From contig NZ_JAODOQ010000001.1 in NCBI RefSeq assembly GCF_025398315.1, forward strand, positions 3,844,001 through 3,908,000: a stretch of DNA of 64,000 nt, read 5' to 3'. The translations under genes and the position numbers were made by a program. This DNA comes from Shewanella phaeophyticola. GTDB taxonomy: Bacteria; Pseudomonadota; Gammaproteobacteria; Enterobacterales; Shewanellaceae. The notes under the pieces were generated by a model, which saw nothing but the letters and a program-made list of their open reading frames with translations, did no database searches and was not told the origin of the DNA. Of the stretch, positions 50,198 to 62,283 are shown piece after piece; position 1 is the stretch's first letter, and each line of letters begins with the position of its first letter.

Positions 50198-53100
50198 TTA
50201 TAGATACTGTTTCATATGTTGCTCAAGTTCGGCTTTGGGCATAGGTTTAGCAAAGTAATATCCTTGAATAATATGGCAACCTCGTTTAACAACCTGGGCC
50301 AGTTGCTCGGGAGTTTCAATCCCTTCGGCTATCACCTCTAAAGATAAGTTTCGAGCCAGCTCGATGATACTGCTAACAATAGCCTGGTCTGCTTGATTTT
50401 GGTCAATATGAATCAAGAAGGAACGATCAATTTTAAGCGTATTGACTTTAAACGTGCGCAAATACGCTAGTGACGAATAGCCCGTACCAAAGTCATCAAT
50501 AGCGACATCAACGCCCAGCTGTTTTAATGCTAACAAGTGTTGCGTGGCAATATCGATTTCTCGCATCAATACGCCTTCTGTGATTTCAATAGACAAGCAC
50601 TTAGCTGGCATCCCTGTTCTATGTAAGGTGGCATTAATAAAATCGATAAAATCAGGTTGCCTAAAGTGCATGGTAGAGACATTGACCGACACCAAGAAAT
50701 CTTGCTGATATTCTTTATACCAACGCGCACCATCAATACAGGCTTGAGTTAATACCCAGCGATCAATGTCGACGATTAATCCGCACGACTCGGCAATACC
50801 AATAAACACATCAGGACGGACCAAACCATCTGATGGGTGATGCCAACGAATTAATGCTTCTACGCCTGCTAAGCGATTATTATCAACATTGACTTGTGGC
50901 TGGTAATAAATTTCAAATTCATTGGCGGCAATAGCTTTGTGTAAGTCGGCTTCCAAACGTAAATGATATAAGGCTTCGGCATTACGCTCAGCTGAATAAT
51001 ATTGAAAATTACCTCGACCTTCTTCTTTAGCGTGATACATGGCCAAGTCGGCATTTTTTATCAGGGTTTCGGGAGTTTGGTCATCACCAGACCAAATACT
51101 AATGCCAATACTGGTTGAAATAAAAAACTCTCGGCCATACAACTTAAACGGCATTTCTATTTGGTTAAGTAATTGCTTTGCAATGTGATTGATAGTGTCG
51201 ATATCTTTTGCATCGCGCAGCAAGATAACAAACTCATCACCACCAAAACGGCATAATAGGTGCTCATCAGACAAACAACCCTGTAACCTGCTAGCTGCTT
51301 CTACCAACAACGCATCACCCATACCATGGCCATATGAATCATTTACATGCTTAAAACGGTCTAAATCTAAAAACAGCAACGCGAGAGTTTCATCATGTTG
51401 TTTTGCCGCTTCAATAACTTGTCCTAAGCGGCGCGAAAACATCGACCGATTAGCCAGTCCCGTTAAGGTATCATTGTTGGCTAAGCGTTTAAGGTGTTGT
51501 TCACTGTGTTTACGCTCGGTAATGTCAGAAAATACCACCACATAATACAGTGACTCGGCACTGTCGTTGATCATGGTAGACACGTTCATCCAAACCGGAC
51601 AACGACTGCCATCAATACAATAAAATTCGCACTCGCCAGTCCAAAAGCGTTCTTTATCAAATACATCGTCCATGTCGAAGGGTTCAGTCGACTCGGCAAC
51701 TAACTCAATAAAAGGCTTACCCGCTAAATCTGCTTTGTGCGAAGCTAAAATCAAGTTTGCAGCAGCATTGCTAATTTTAATGTCTTTATTAACATTTAAA
51801 ATCAACATACCCTCAGAGGTGTTTTCAAAAGCTTGAGCAAGCAAGTTGACTTCACTTTCAAGTGCGCGCTTTTTGGTAATATCGGTATACATTCCAGCTG
51901 CGTGAATAACTTTACCTGCTTGTGAATCGACTTCGACTGCACGACCGTTGATCCGTAACCAATGCCATGTACGATCTTGTGGGTGCAAATAGCGATACTC
52001 AATATCCAATACATCCGTTTGGCAACCGTAAAACTCAAGCCAAGTTTTATTAAATCGATCCATATCGGCAGGATGCAAAGGTAACTCAGCAATAGCTAAA
52101 GTAAAGGTAGGCTCTGCTCCCAATACTCCCCCTCTATTATCTAGCGATATCAGTTGGTTGCTGTCATGCCACTCCCATAAATCTGAATCACTGCCTTTAA
52201 GTGCCTGATGTAGCCTTTCATCACTTTTTTGTAGTTTCGAGTTGATGTGTTTAAAGCGATTAATTTGTTGTTGCCGATACAGTAATAGAATCGCACCAAT
52301 CAACAATAAAGATATACTCAATGCGCCTTTGAACTCTTGCGACTTCCACCAATATTGTTTTACGCTAAATGGGTATTGAAACGGTTCGCTGGACTAAAAC
52401 GCCGTTGCGTTTGTACAAGAGTTCTAAAACATAATCTCCTGCACTCAAACCGGTAATGTTGATTTGAGACTGACCCTGAAGCAACAGATAATTCCCAGCA
52501 TTAGCACCCACTTTTGCCAGTCGATATTGCAACGTCATTGGGGTGTCGTCTAAATAATCTAGTAGGGCAATATGAAAACTAATTAGGCTGGCGCCGGGAT
52601 CAACTTGGGTTAATTGGCTGGGAATTAAATACACCGCGGTAGTGTCATCATAATAAACCGATACCGATTCAAGTATGACTTTATCACTGACCGTACGAGG
52701 GGCTAATTTATCTAAATCAATCAGCATGGCGCCATCAGGGGTGCCAATAAAAAAGCCTTTTCCCGGATCATAAAATTCAGCCGCTTCATTAAATTCATCC
52801 GAAATAAAACCATCTTTGTGGCTAAATGAACTTACCTTGCCGCTGAGTTTGTTAACCTTAATCAGTGAATTAGCACAACCAATAATATGGTCTGTGGCGC
52901 TATCATGTAAAAAGTACACCACTTTACAGTCAATTTTCCACTGTTGATCAAGTGATTTAATCGCATTGGTTTGTGTATTAAGTTCAATAATGCCTTGTTG
53001 CGTGGTGCCTAACCAGAGTATATCTGGCGCAACTTGCAATAGAGAATTGACCATGGGTGTAATGGCATAATCGTTAAAGAGATTTAATTTAGAGTGATAC

Positions 53101-54650
53101 TCACCGGTTGAGTCAACATAGCCAAAAATCTTGGCTCCAGTGACCCACAATCTATCTTCATTTTCGCGTAAAAAATCACGATACGAAGTATTTGTTAATG
53201 TTTGCTGGCCGTCATATAACTCCTCAAGCACCAGATCATCATTACCCTCTTGCCAATAATAGGCGCCTTTATTCGTGCCAAACCAGACACGTTTAGGATT
53301 TAATTTATCTCGATAAATATTAAATATGATTTTATTACTTAAGGACTCTTTACCGCCGCTCCAAGCCGCAAAATTACTGCTTTCGTTAGTGGTTTTATTG
53401 ACAACGTAAAGCCCAGAAGTTGTCCCTAAAACAATATGATTGTCATTTAACGATCCAAGTGAATAAATACTGTCACTGATCTTGAATCCTGGGGGAATAA
53501 TGGTGACCGATGCTTCATCAGTTGTACGGTCAATGGCGGATAAGCTGCCGTCAGTACCAAGCCATATTTTTTCGTCTTCAACATAGATAGACCATGTCAT
53601 TTCATTTTTGAGTTGGTAAGATGACTTTTTAGAATAGCTTTCAAGCAAAAATGACGGTGTGCCAGCAATAACAGCTAAGCCATCACCCGAACCGCCAACC
53701 CACAACAGCCCATCGGTGTCGACTGCAATGTCATGTATATAGTCAATATTAGCCCGCTGCTTTAATTCATCGGGGTACAATGTAAATGTGTTACTTTTTT
53801 GCTCCCAAAAGATTAAACCGCTGCGACTCGATATCCATAAATCGCCATTAAGATCTTCGGCCATTTGATCGACGTAATAAGGTATCTCGGGCACAACTTG
53901 AACAGTCAACGACTCAGGGTTAGCTTGGTATAATCCTTTCGATGTAAGTAACCAAATTCGCTGCTGCTTATCTTGAAATATTTTTCTAATTGAACCATTT
54001 TTATGTGCCCAAGGAAAATGGCCAATAAACGTGCCGTCAGTTTGGTGAATTTGCAGTTCATCTCGGGTAGAGAAAAGGTACCGGCCATCTTGTAACTGCA
54101 GTACATTTTTCCAGTTTAAATCGGGGTTTAATTGATGCTTTATTGAGAGTCTTAATGACTTGGTGTCATCGTCAAAGTAATAAACCTTGCCTGAATCACC
54201 TAATAGCAGTAATTGATTATCTAATTGACGTTGGTAGGCAACCACCCGAATGCTTTTATTGATATTAGTAATATCATCGCCTTTGGGCTTGAGCAGTAAG
54301 CTAAATTGATTGTCGAGAATGCTGTATAAATACAGTGAAGATTGGGTGCCAATTAATAAATGGTCAGGCTCTGAGTTAATTACCGAGGTAGTCAGTTCAT
54401 CATCTAATACTGAGTCAAAGCCTACCTTATCAATACGTCTTACTTTGCTGTTGCTAACCCGGTAAAGGCCTTCTTGAGTTGCTAGCCACACATAACCATA
54501 ACGATCAAAACTGATATCTTGAATTCGTGCATTAGCTAAACCATCTTTAGCATTAAAAACCCGCTGAACAATATCTGCTCCGTGGACAGGGACGACAGTA
54601 AGGAGAAAACATATCCAACAACTTAGGCATAACAACACCGCTCTGATCAT
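50198..54650 (-). CDS. Beta-propeller (Reg_prop/Y_Y_Y) sensor with PAS-PAS-GGDEF-EAL, frameshifted
   Basis: One large c-di-GMP signalling protein split by a single indel. From the ATG at 54650 a signal peptide (about 25 residues) leads into a periplasmic 14-bladed Reg_prop beta-propeller (DGLANARIQDISFDRYGYVWLATQEGLYR at blade 1, given as a landmark only by DGLANARIQDIS) and a Y_Y_Y domain (about 665-755). The frame breaks near 52383 at VQRTVS; the shifted frame gives QYPFSVKQYWWKSQEF and a membrane helix (ISLLLIGAILLLY). Two PAS domains, an intact GGDEF (FGGDEFVILL, about residue 1,135) and an intact EAL (VEALIRWHHP, about 1,245) follow. Total about 1,480 residues. An earlier GTG at 54677 is possible. 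Confidence 0.85.
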
Positions 54651-55088
54651 AAACTCAGTCAATTCCTCTAATAACACTCATAGGTAAATACCCTAAATAA
54701 CACCCAACCAGCTCAAAAAATATTGAGATAAACACCATGGGTGCCAACAATTAAGTTACATCATATTTTTATATATATCTTATTGTTTTAACATTATTAC
54801 CTTAGCAAAGTCACATGTTTATTTAAGGTATTCAACTCAAACTATGCCTTTGACAATACACCAAAAGCACTCGTTTTATATCGTCAGGCGTACGATATTT
54901 AAGTAAATCATAATATTCATTGAGTTACACCTCGATAGATAGCACTATTTGTTATGTATTAACGTTAAATTAAAATCAGAACATTTTTTATTAGCATCTA
55001 TTTCACTTTCCTACCTATCCTACTTTGGCCGCGACCCAAACAGGTAATGAGATTAAGCCTAGACTAGATCCCCAAAAAAAGCCAAAAA
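54651..55088. other. Intergenic region upstream of the propeller sensor gene
   Basis: About 440 AT-rich bases between the sensor start and the lpdA terminator, both minus strand. It must contain the sensor promoter. I find no ORF, repeat or operator that I can support. Confidence 0.45.
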
Positions 55089-55113
55089 AAAGCACCCCTT
55101 TATGGAGTGCTTT
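55089..55113 (-). terminator. Terminator after lpdA
   Basis: On the minus strand AAAGCACTCC pairs with GGGGTGCTTT around a short AT loop, then eight T follow. It lies about 23 bases past the lpdA stop and ends the pdh operon. Confidence 0.88.
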
Positions 55114-55135
55114 AATCATTAATCATAACGCGATA

Positions 55136-56569
55136 TTACTTCTTTTTCTTAACCGCTTTAGGGTTAGGTAAGTCAGTAATTGAACCTTCGTACATTTCAG
55201 CAGCTAAACCTACTGACTCATGTAAGGTTGGGTGAGCATGAATGGTTAATGCTAAATCTTCGGCATCACAACCCATTTCAATCGCTAGGCCGATTTCGCC
55301 TAATAGCTCACCACCGTTAACGCCAACAATAGCACCACCAATAACGCGGTGAGTGTCTTTGTCGAAAATTAACTTAGTCATACCTTCACTACAATCTGAA
55401 GCGATTGCACGGCCACTTGCAGCCCATGGGAAAGTCGCAGTTTCGTAAGCAACACCTTGTTCTTTTGCTTCTTTCTCAGTTAAACCAACCCATGCGACTT
55501 CTGGGTCAGTATAAGCAATTGAAGGGATCACTTTAGGGTCGAAGTAATGCTTCATACCCGCAATCACTTCTGCTGCTACGTGGCCTTCATGCACACCTTT
55601 GTGTGCCAACATTGGTTGACCAACGATGTCACCGATAGCATAGATGTGTGGCACGTTAGTGCGTAATTGCTTGTCGACATGGATAAAGCCACGCTCATCA
55701 ACATTAACACCTGCTTTTTCAGCCGCAATGAGCTTGCCATTGGGTGTACGACCAATGGCCACTAATACTGCATCGTAACGGACTGGCTCAGCTGGTGCGC
55801 TTTTGCCTTCCATCGACACGTAGATGCCATCTTCTTTGGCTTCAACTGCAGTCACTTTAGTTTCAAGAATTAGGTTAAACTTCTTCTTGATTTGCTTAGT
55901 GAATACACGAACGATATCTTTGTCAGCTGCTGGAATAACTTGGTCAAACATTTCAACCACGTCAATTTCACTGCCTAGTGACGAGTACACAGTACCCATT
56001 TCTAAGCCAATGATACCACCGCCCATCACCAATAATTTACCAGGCACTTCTTTCAATTCTAGTGCGTCAGTCGAATCCCAAATACGTGGGTCTTCATGTG
56101 GAATAAAGGGTAATTCAATTGGACGTGAACCCGCAGCAATAATAGCTTGCTCAAACTGAACCACAGTCACAGTACCATCAGCAGCAGTCACTTCAAGCGT
56201 GTTAGAGCCAGTAAACTTACCAAAGCCATTAACCACGTTAACTTTACGCATTTTAGACATTCCGCCTAATCCGCCTGTTAACTGGCCAACCACTTTTTCT
56301 TTAAATCCACGTAATTTTTCTAAATCGATTGTTGGCTCACCAAATACGACACCGTGACTTGCAGCTGCTTTAGCTTCTTCAATCACTTTAGCAATGTGTA
56401 GTAATGCTTTAGATGGGATACAACCTACGTTCAAACATACACCACCAAGGGTGCTAAAACGTTCAACGATAATGGTATCTAAACCTAAATCAGCGGCACG
56501 GAATGCTGCTGAATAGCCTGCATAGCCAGATCCTAATACAACTACCTGAGTGTTAATTTCGTTACTCAT
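55136..56569 (-). CDS. lpdA: Dihydrolipoamide dehydrogenase (E3)
   Basis: The FAD flavoprotein that reoxidises lipoamide in pyruvate and 2-oxoglutarate dehydrogenase complexes. The 477-residue product has the FAD motif VLGSGYAGYSAAFRAADLG, the redox disulfide GGVCLNVGCIPSK, a NAD-binding Rossmann motif (VMGGGIIGLEMG) and the C-terminal HAHPTLHES with the catalytic His-Glu pair. The ATG at 56569 has AGAGG upstream; a longer frame to 56605 lacks support. The frame is intact. It is separated from aceF by 173 bp containing a weak hairpin, so it may also have its own promoter, as in E. coli. Confidence 0.97.
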   Translation of the reverse strand: MSNEINTQVVVLGSGYAGYSAAFRAADLGLDTIIVERFSTLGGVCLNVGCIPSKALLHIAKVIEEAKAAASHGVVFGEPTIDLEKLRGFKEKVVGQLTGGLGGMSKMRKVNVVNGFGKFTGSNTLEVTAADGTVTVVQFEQAIIAAGSRPIELPFIPHEDPRIWDSTDALELKEVPGKLLVMGGGIIGLEMGTVYSSLGSEIDVVEMFDQVIPAADKDIVRVFTKQIKKKFNLILETKVTAVEAKEDGIYVSMEGKSAPAEPVRYDAVLVAIGRTPNGKLIAAEKAGVNVDERGFIHVDKQLRTNVPHIYAIGDIVGQPMLAHKGVHEGHVAAEVIAGMKHYFDPKVIPSIAYTDPEVAWVGLTEKEAKEQGVAYETATFPWAASGRAIASDCSEGMTKLIFDKDTHRVIGGAIVGVNGGELLGEIGLAIEMGCDAEDLALTIHAHPTLHESVGLAAEMYEGSITDLPNPKAVKKKK

Positions 56570-56705
56570 GTTTTCCTCTATTCTTTTGCATATGTTGGCG
56601 GACAAAACCGATTCAACAATCCATGTAGCCAGATTGTGATAGCTGTCAGCATTTTACCCTTTGTTTGATGACAATCACAATCAAACATTGGTGATAATCA
56701 TCAAC

Positions 56706-56731
56706 ATAAAAAAGGCCACTCGATATGAGCG
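56706..56731 (-). terminator. Weak terminator or attenuator between aceF and lpdA
   Basis: A short stem (CGCTC with GAGTG, one wobble pair) lies just after the aceF stop and is followed by a run of seven T on the minus strand. It may allow partial readthrough into lpdA. The stem is only 5 bp, so this is a weak call. Confidence 0.35.
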
Positions 56732-56742
56732 ACTCTATTTGT

Positions 56743-58707
56743 TTACAAAATCATGGTACGGATGTCAGATAAGATAGCTGACAAGGTCACACTGAAGCGT
56801 GCGGCCATCGCACCATCAATCACACGATGGTCGTATGAAAGCGACAGTGGTAGCATTAATTTAGGTTCAAATTCTTTACCATTCCACTTAGGCTTAATTT
56901 CAGATTTTGACACACCTAAAATGGCCACGTCAGGGTAGTTAACAATCGGCGTAAATGCCGTACCGCCAATACCACCTAAACTTGAAATAGTAAAACAGCT
57001 GCCTTGCATGTCGGCAGACTTAAGCTTGCCATCACGAGCACGGATAGAAATATCGGTTAACTCACGAGACAACTCAACAATGCCTTTCTTATCAACATCA
57101 CGTACAACCGGAACCATTAGGCCGTTTGGTGTATCAACTGCAACACCAATATGGAAGTATTTCTTCTGGATAAGTGATTCGCCATCAGCACTTAAGCTTG
57201 AGTTAAACACTGGGAAATCTGCCAATGTTTTCGCAACGGCTTTCATCATAAACACAAGTGGAGTGATTTTATAATCTGCTTTTTTCTTCGCAGCAATATC
57301 ATTCTGTTGCTTACGGAATGCTTCCAACTCAGTGATATCAGCTTCATCAAACTGAGTCACGTGTGGAATGGTCACCCAGTTGCGGTGCAAGTTAGGATCA
57401 GATATTTTCTGGATACGGCTTAATGGTACTTCTTCCACTTCACCAAACTTACTGAAATCAACTTTAGGCGCAGCAATTACATTTAAGCCACCCGCACCAC
57501 CAGCAACGCTGGTTGCTGCAGAAGCTTTAGGGCGTGACAACTCGTACTTAACAAACGCTTGCACGTCTTCTTTTAAAATACGACCTTTACGACCACTACC
57601 TGTAACCTTAGTTAAATCGACACCAAACTCACGTGCTAAACGACGTACTGCCGGTGATGCATGCACAGCACCTGTAGACGTTGGCGCTGCAGCACTTGGG
57701 TGATGCGGCACAGGCGGACGGCTTGTAGCCATTGGTGCTGGCGCTGCAGGAGCAGTTGGCGCAGGCGCTTGTGCAGGTGCAGGTGCAGGTGCAGCTTGTG
57801 CCACAGGTGCTGAGCTTGTGGTTTCAATGGTGGCAATTAAGCTACCTTGAGACACTTTATCGCCCACTTTAACAGTCAGCGACACAAGTTTCCCAGCAAA
57901 CGGCGCAGGTACTTCCATGGTTGCTTTGTCAGTTTCAAGGGTAATTAAACCTTGATCTAAAGTGATTTCATCACCCACTGACACTAATACTTCAATGATA
58001 TCCACATCGGCGGCATCACCAATATCGGGTACGTGAACTTCTTGTACCTGAGTAGTGCTTGCTGCAGGAGCGGCTTGCTCAGCTGGAGCGACTTGAGTTT
58101 GCGGTGCAGCAGGTGCTGACCCAGCCACTTCTAATAAAATCACCAATGAACCTTCAGAAACTTTGTCGCCCAAGGCCACTTTAACTTCTTTAACCACACC
58201 GGCTTTAGGTGATGGTACGTCCATGGTTGCTTTGTCTGTTTCAAGGGTAATTAACCCAGTATCCACATCAATGCTATCGCCAACTGCCACTAATACTTCA
58301 ATGATAGAAACATCAGTATCACCGCCAATATCAGGCACTTTCACTTCGATAACTTCAGAGCCACCAGCAGGCGCAGCAACTGGGGCTACTGATGCAGGTG
58401 CAGCAGCTTGTGCCACTGGTGCTTCAGCTTTAGGTGCTGGAGCCGCTTTTGCTGGTGCTGGTGCAGCATCAGCTGCACTCATCATTGCAATTAACGTTCC
58501 TTCAGACACTGTATCGCCTACTGCGATTTTCAGTTCTGCTAACGTACCAGCAAAAGGCGCTGGAATGTCCATGGTCGCTTTATCGCTTTCAACGGTAATG
58601 ATTGATGCTTCTTTTTCAAGAAAATCACCCACTGCGGCACAAATTTCAATAACTTGTACAGCGTCAGTGTCGATATTAGGAACCAAAACTTCCTTTAAAT
58701 CAGCCAT
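56743..58707 (-). CDS. aceF: Pyruvate dehydrogenase E2, dihydrolipoamide acetyltransferase
   Basis: The core acetyltransferase of the pyruvate dehydrogenase complex, 654 residues, intact. Three lipoyl domains are visible, each with its lipoyl Lys: ESDKATMDIP, ETDKATMDVP and ETDKATMEVP, separated by Ala/Pro-rich linkers. An E3-binding domain (VHASPAVRRLAREFGVDL, about 343-360) and the catalytic domain ending with SYDHRVIDGAMAARF (active-site His and Asp) follow. It starts 11 bp after aceE. Confidence 0.97.
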   Translation of the reverse strand: MADLKEVLVPNIDTDAVQVIEICAAVGDFLEKEASIITVESDKATMDIPAPFAGTLAELKIAVGDTVSEGTLIAMMSAADAAPAPAKAAPAPKAEAPVAQAAAPASVAPVAAPAGGSEVIEVKVPDIGGDTDVSIIEVLVAVGDSIDVDTGLITLETDKATMDVPSPKAGVVKEVKVALGDKVSEGSLVILLEVAGSAPAAPQTQVAPAEQAAPAASTTQVQEVHVPDIGDAADVDIIEVLVSVGDEITLDQGLITLETDKATMEVPAPFAGKLVSLTVKVGDKVSQGSLIATIETTSSAPVAQAAPAPAPAQAPAPTAPAAPAPMATSRPPVPHHPSAAAPTSTGAVHASPAVRRLAREFGVDLTKVTGSGRKGRILKEDVQAFVKYELSRPKASAATSVAGGAGGLNVIAAPKVDFSKFGEVEEVPLSRIQKISDPNLHRNWVTIPHVTQFDEADITELEAFRKQQNDIAAKKKADYKITPLVFMMKAVAKTLADFPVFNSSLSADGESLIQKKYFHIGVAVDTPNGLMVPVVRDVDKKGIVELSRELTDISIRARDGKLKSADMQGSCFTISSLGGIGGTAFTPIVNYPDVAILGVSKSEIKPKWNGKEFEPKLMLPLSLSYDHRVIDGAMAARFSVTLSAILSDIRTMIL

Positions 58708-58718
58708 TTTGTATCCCC

Positions 58719-61386
58719 TTACGCGAACTGTGGGTTGATCTTGTCAGCGTCAATGCCGTATTCAGCGATGGTTTTAATTAACACATCAACAGGCATTTCA
58801 TTACGCTCAACAAGTGACTTCAGTGCTGCAACAACAATAAACTTGGCGTCAACTTCAAAGTGATGACGTAAGTTTGCACGGCTGTCACTACGACCAAAAC
58901 CATCAGTACCCAGTACTTTATAATCTGTTGGTACGTAAGCACGTAATTGCTCGCCGTATATCTTCATGTAGTCAGTGGCGACAATGGCTGGAGCATCAGC
59001 AGATAATACTTGGCTAATATAGGCTTGCTTAGGCTGTTCACTTGGGTGCAGCATGTTCCAACGCTCCGCAGCTTGGCCGTCACGAGTTAACTCGTTAAAG
59101 CTGGTTACGCTGAATACATCTGAACTCACACCAAAGTCTTTCGCTAATGCTTGAGCCGCTTTACGCACTTCTTCTAAAATGGTGCCACAACCCATTAGCT
59201 GTACTTTACCTTTACCACTACCGGCAACAGATTCCAGCTTGTAAATACCTTTTACGATACCTTCTTCGGCACCGGCTGGCATTTCTGGCTGAACGTAGTT
59301 TTCGTTCATGGTCGTTAAGTAGTAGAAAACATCTTCCTGGTTTTCGCCATACATGCGACGAACACCATCCTGTACTACTACGGCAATTTCATAACCGTAT
59401 GTTGGGTCGTAAGAGATACAGTTAGGGATAGTGTTAGCCAAAATGTGGCTGTGACCGTCTTGATGCTGTAAACCTTCGCCGTTCAATGTTGTACGACCTG
59501 AAGTACCACCCACTAAGAAACCACGTGCGCGCATGTCGCCTGCAGCCCATGCCATGTCACCAATACGTTGGAAACCGAACATTGAGTAGTAGATGTAAAA
59601 TGGAATCGTTGGCATGTCGTTTACTGAGTAGCTGGTTGCAGCTGATACCCAAGATGACATTGCGCCTAATTCGTTAATACCTTCTTGTAAAACCTGACCG
59701 GTTTTATCTTCACGGTAGTACGCCACTTGATCTGAATCTTGTGGAACATATTTTTGGCCTTCGTGAGCGTAAATACCCACTTGACGGAATAAGCCTTCCA
59801 TACCAAAAGTACGTGCTTCGTCAGGAATAATTGGCACTACGCGCTTGCCAATGCCTTTGTCTTTTAACAACGCAGTTAATACGCGAACAAATGCCATAGT
59901 TGACGAGATTTCACGACCGTTAGAGCCTTTTAAAATCGAATCAAAAATCTTTAATGAAGGCACTTCAAGTTCTTCGGTAAACTTCTCACGACGTTGTGGC
60001 AAGTAACCTAATAACGCTTCACGACGACTCTTTAAGTATTTCACTTCTTCAGAGTCTGGTACTGGATGGTAGAAAGGCAAATCTTCTAACTTGTCATCAG
60101 GGATCGGAATATTAAAACGGTCACGGAAGTGACGAATAGCATCAACGCCCATTTTCTTCACGTTATGCGCGATGTTTTTACCTTCGCCCGCATCACCTAA
60201 ACCATAACCTTTAACCGTTTTAGCTAAAATAACCGTAGGACGGCCTTTGGTTTTTTGTGCATGCTCAAGTGCGGCATAAACTTTAACAGGGTCATGACCA
60301 CCACGGTTTAAACGCCAAATGTCATCGTCTGACATGTTAGCAACCATTTCTGCGGTTTCTGGGTACTTACCAAAGAAGTGCTCACGAGTCCAAGCGCCAC
60401 CTTTGGCTTTACAGTTTTGGTATTCACCGTCTACGGTTTCTTCCATTAACTGCAACAATTTACCGCTGGTGTCACGAGCCAATAATGGATCCCAGTAACG
60501 ACCCCAAATCACTTTAACCACTTCCCAGCCAGCGCCGCGGAATTCGCCTTCAAGTTCTTGGATAATTTTGCCGTTACCACGTACAGTAGCCATCAAGACG
60601 CTGCAAGTTACAGTTAACGATAAACACTAAGTTATCTAACTCTTCGCGGGCAGCTAAACCAATTGCACCTAATGCTTCTGGCTCATCACACTCACCGTCA
60701 CCTAAGAAACAGTAAACCGTTTGCTTAGAGCAATCTTTTAAACCACGGTCAGTTAAATATTTTAAATAACGTGCTTGGTAAATCGCTTGAATAGGACCTA
60801 GACCCATCGATACCGTCGGGAACTGCCAGTAGCTAGGCATTAACTTAGGGTGTGGGTACGAAGATAAGCCTTTGCCGTCTACTTCTTGACGGAAGTTAGC
60901 CATTTGCTCTTCAGTAATACGGCCTTCAAGGAATGAACGCGCATAAATACCAGGTGCAATATGACCTTGGAAATACACTAGGTCGCCACCGTCTTGTTCA
61001 TTCGGTGCACGGAAAAAGTGGTTAAAGCACACATCATAAATCGTCGCACTAGACGCAAAACTTGAAATATGACCACCAAGCTCTAAATCTTTCTTAGAAC
61101 CACGTAACACCATTGCTAATGCATTCCAACGAATAATGGCGCGTATACGACGCTCCATTTCTTGGTTGCCTGGCATGTTTGGCTCTTGGCCAGCAGGAAT
61201 AGTATTTAAATACGCAGTAGTCGCGTTGTACGGTAAGTGAGTACCGTTACGACGTGCTTTGTCGATAAGTTTTTCGAGTAAATAGTGTGCACGTTCAGGC
61301 ACCTCTTGCTCTAATACAGCTTGCAGAGCATCAACCCACTCTTGGGTTTCTGATGGGTCTAAATCTTGAAGCATATCTTCAGACAT
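58719..61386 (-). CDS. aceE: Pyruvate dehydrogenase E1 component, frameshifted
   Basis: The homodimeric thiamine-diphosphate E1 enzyme that decarboxylates pyruvate. The ThDP motif GDGECDEPEALG through IVNCN is present, as are GHISSFASSAT and HQDGHSHILANT. The frame breaks near 60590 at LQRLDG, where a one-base removal restores PVRGNGKIIQELEGE-like sequence. The joined length is 888 residues, the normal size (E. coli 887). The start is the ATG at 61386 with AAGGA upstream. The gene lies 70 bp after pdhR and heads aceE-aceF. Confidence 0.95.
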
Positions 61387-61456
61387 CTCGCAGTCCTTCT
61401 TTATATACGGAGTTATATTTCGGCATTCGTTGTTGCTTGTTGACACAACAACTCAG

Positions 61457-62209
61457 TTACACGCCGCTCTTTAAACGGCGCAAACTACGTTGCAACCGAC
61501 TGTCTTCTTCTCTCACTGACAACATGACTTCTTCGATGTAGCTTAAATGCTCGTTCGAAGCAGCACGTGCAGCCTCTGGGTCCCGGCGCACAATCGCAGC
61601 AAGCAATGCTCTTCTGTGATTATTTGCCTTTGCGGAAGTTTCTTCGCGTCTGCTCAAAAGTTCCAAATTTTTTGCTACATTTTTATGCAGCACTGGGGTT
61701 AAACTTAATACTAGATGAAGCATGGCAACATTGTGTGACGCTTCTGCAATCGCACGATAAAAACGCACTATCGCATCGGCTTTAGTGTCAATATTGTTTG
61801 CCGACTCTACTTCAGCAATACGTTTGTTGATGTTTTTCATATCCGCATCGGTGCCGCGCAGCGCAGCAAAATACGCCATCATGCCTTCTGTGGCGTGACG
61901 AAACTCCAGTAAGTCGTACTGACTTTCAGAGTCGTTATGCATTAATTCAACAATGGGATCGGCAAGACTTTGCCAGAGTTGTTCTTTTACGTAGGTGCCA
62001 CCGCCTTGACGACGCATGAGCAACCCTTTTGCTTCTAATTTTTGAATAGCTTCGCGCAATGAAGGACGAGACACTTCAAATTGCACGGCAAGTTCACGCT
62101 CGGGAGGCAGTTTCTGACCCGGCTGTAAACTACCTTCTAGGATCATGCGCTCTAACTGCTCCATGATCACATCGGATATTTTTGGCTGGTTAATCTTACT
62201 ATAAGCCAT
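61457..62209 (-). CDS. pdhR: Pyruvate-responsive GntR repressor PdhR
   Basis: A FadR-subfamily GntR regulator of 250 residues that represses the pdh operon when pyruvate is low. The N-terminal winged helix (KLPPERELAVQFEVSRPSLREAIQKL, first residues KLPPERELA) and the C-terminal all-helical FCD effector domain are intact. It is the first gene of the pdhR-aceE-aceF-lpdA run. Two PdhR-type operators lie upstream, one over its promoter, indicating autoregulation. Confidence 0.95.
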   Translation of the reverse strand: MAYSKINQPKISDVIMEQLERMILEGSLQPGQKLPPERELAVQFEVSRPSLREAIQKLEAKGLLMRRQGGGTYVKEQLWQSLADPIVELMHNDSESQYDLLEFRHATEGMMAYFAALRGTDADMKNINKRIAEVESANNIDTKADAIVRFYRAIAEASHNVAMLHLVLSLTPVLHKNVAKNLELLSRREETSAKANNHRRALLAAIVRRDPEAARAASNEHLSYIEEVMLSVREEDSRLQRSLRRLKSGV

Positions 62210-62241
62210 CTGGCGCCCTGCTCCCTAAACAAGCAATTGTC

Positions 62242-62258
62242 AATTGGTCTTACCAATT
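62242..62258. promoter_or_regulatory. PdhR operator 1, over the pdhR promoter
   Basis: The perfect palindrome AATTGGTCTTACCAATT fits the PdhR box ATTGGT-N3-ACCAAT exactly. It lies 33-49 bases upstream of the pdhR ATG, at the transcription start. Confidence 0.9.
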
Positions 62259-62283
62259 AATATGAGAGAGCGCACTTTATCAA
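62257..62283 (-). promoter_or_regulatory. Candidate pdhR promoter
   Basis: TTGATA (62278-62283) and TATTAA (62257-62262) are separated by 15 bases on the minus strand. The short spacing lowers confidence. The -10 touches PdhR operator 1, consistent with repression by blocking RNA polymerase. Confidence 0.4.

Noticed and set aside
58163..58738. 191-residue plus-strand ORF opposite aceF
   Set aside because: Ala/Ser/Thr-rich shadow of the lipoyl domain and linker repeats; no ribosome site and no family.
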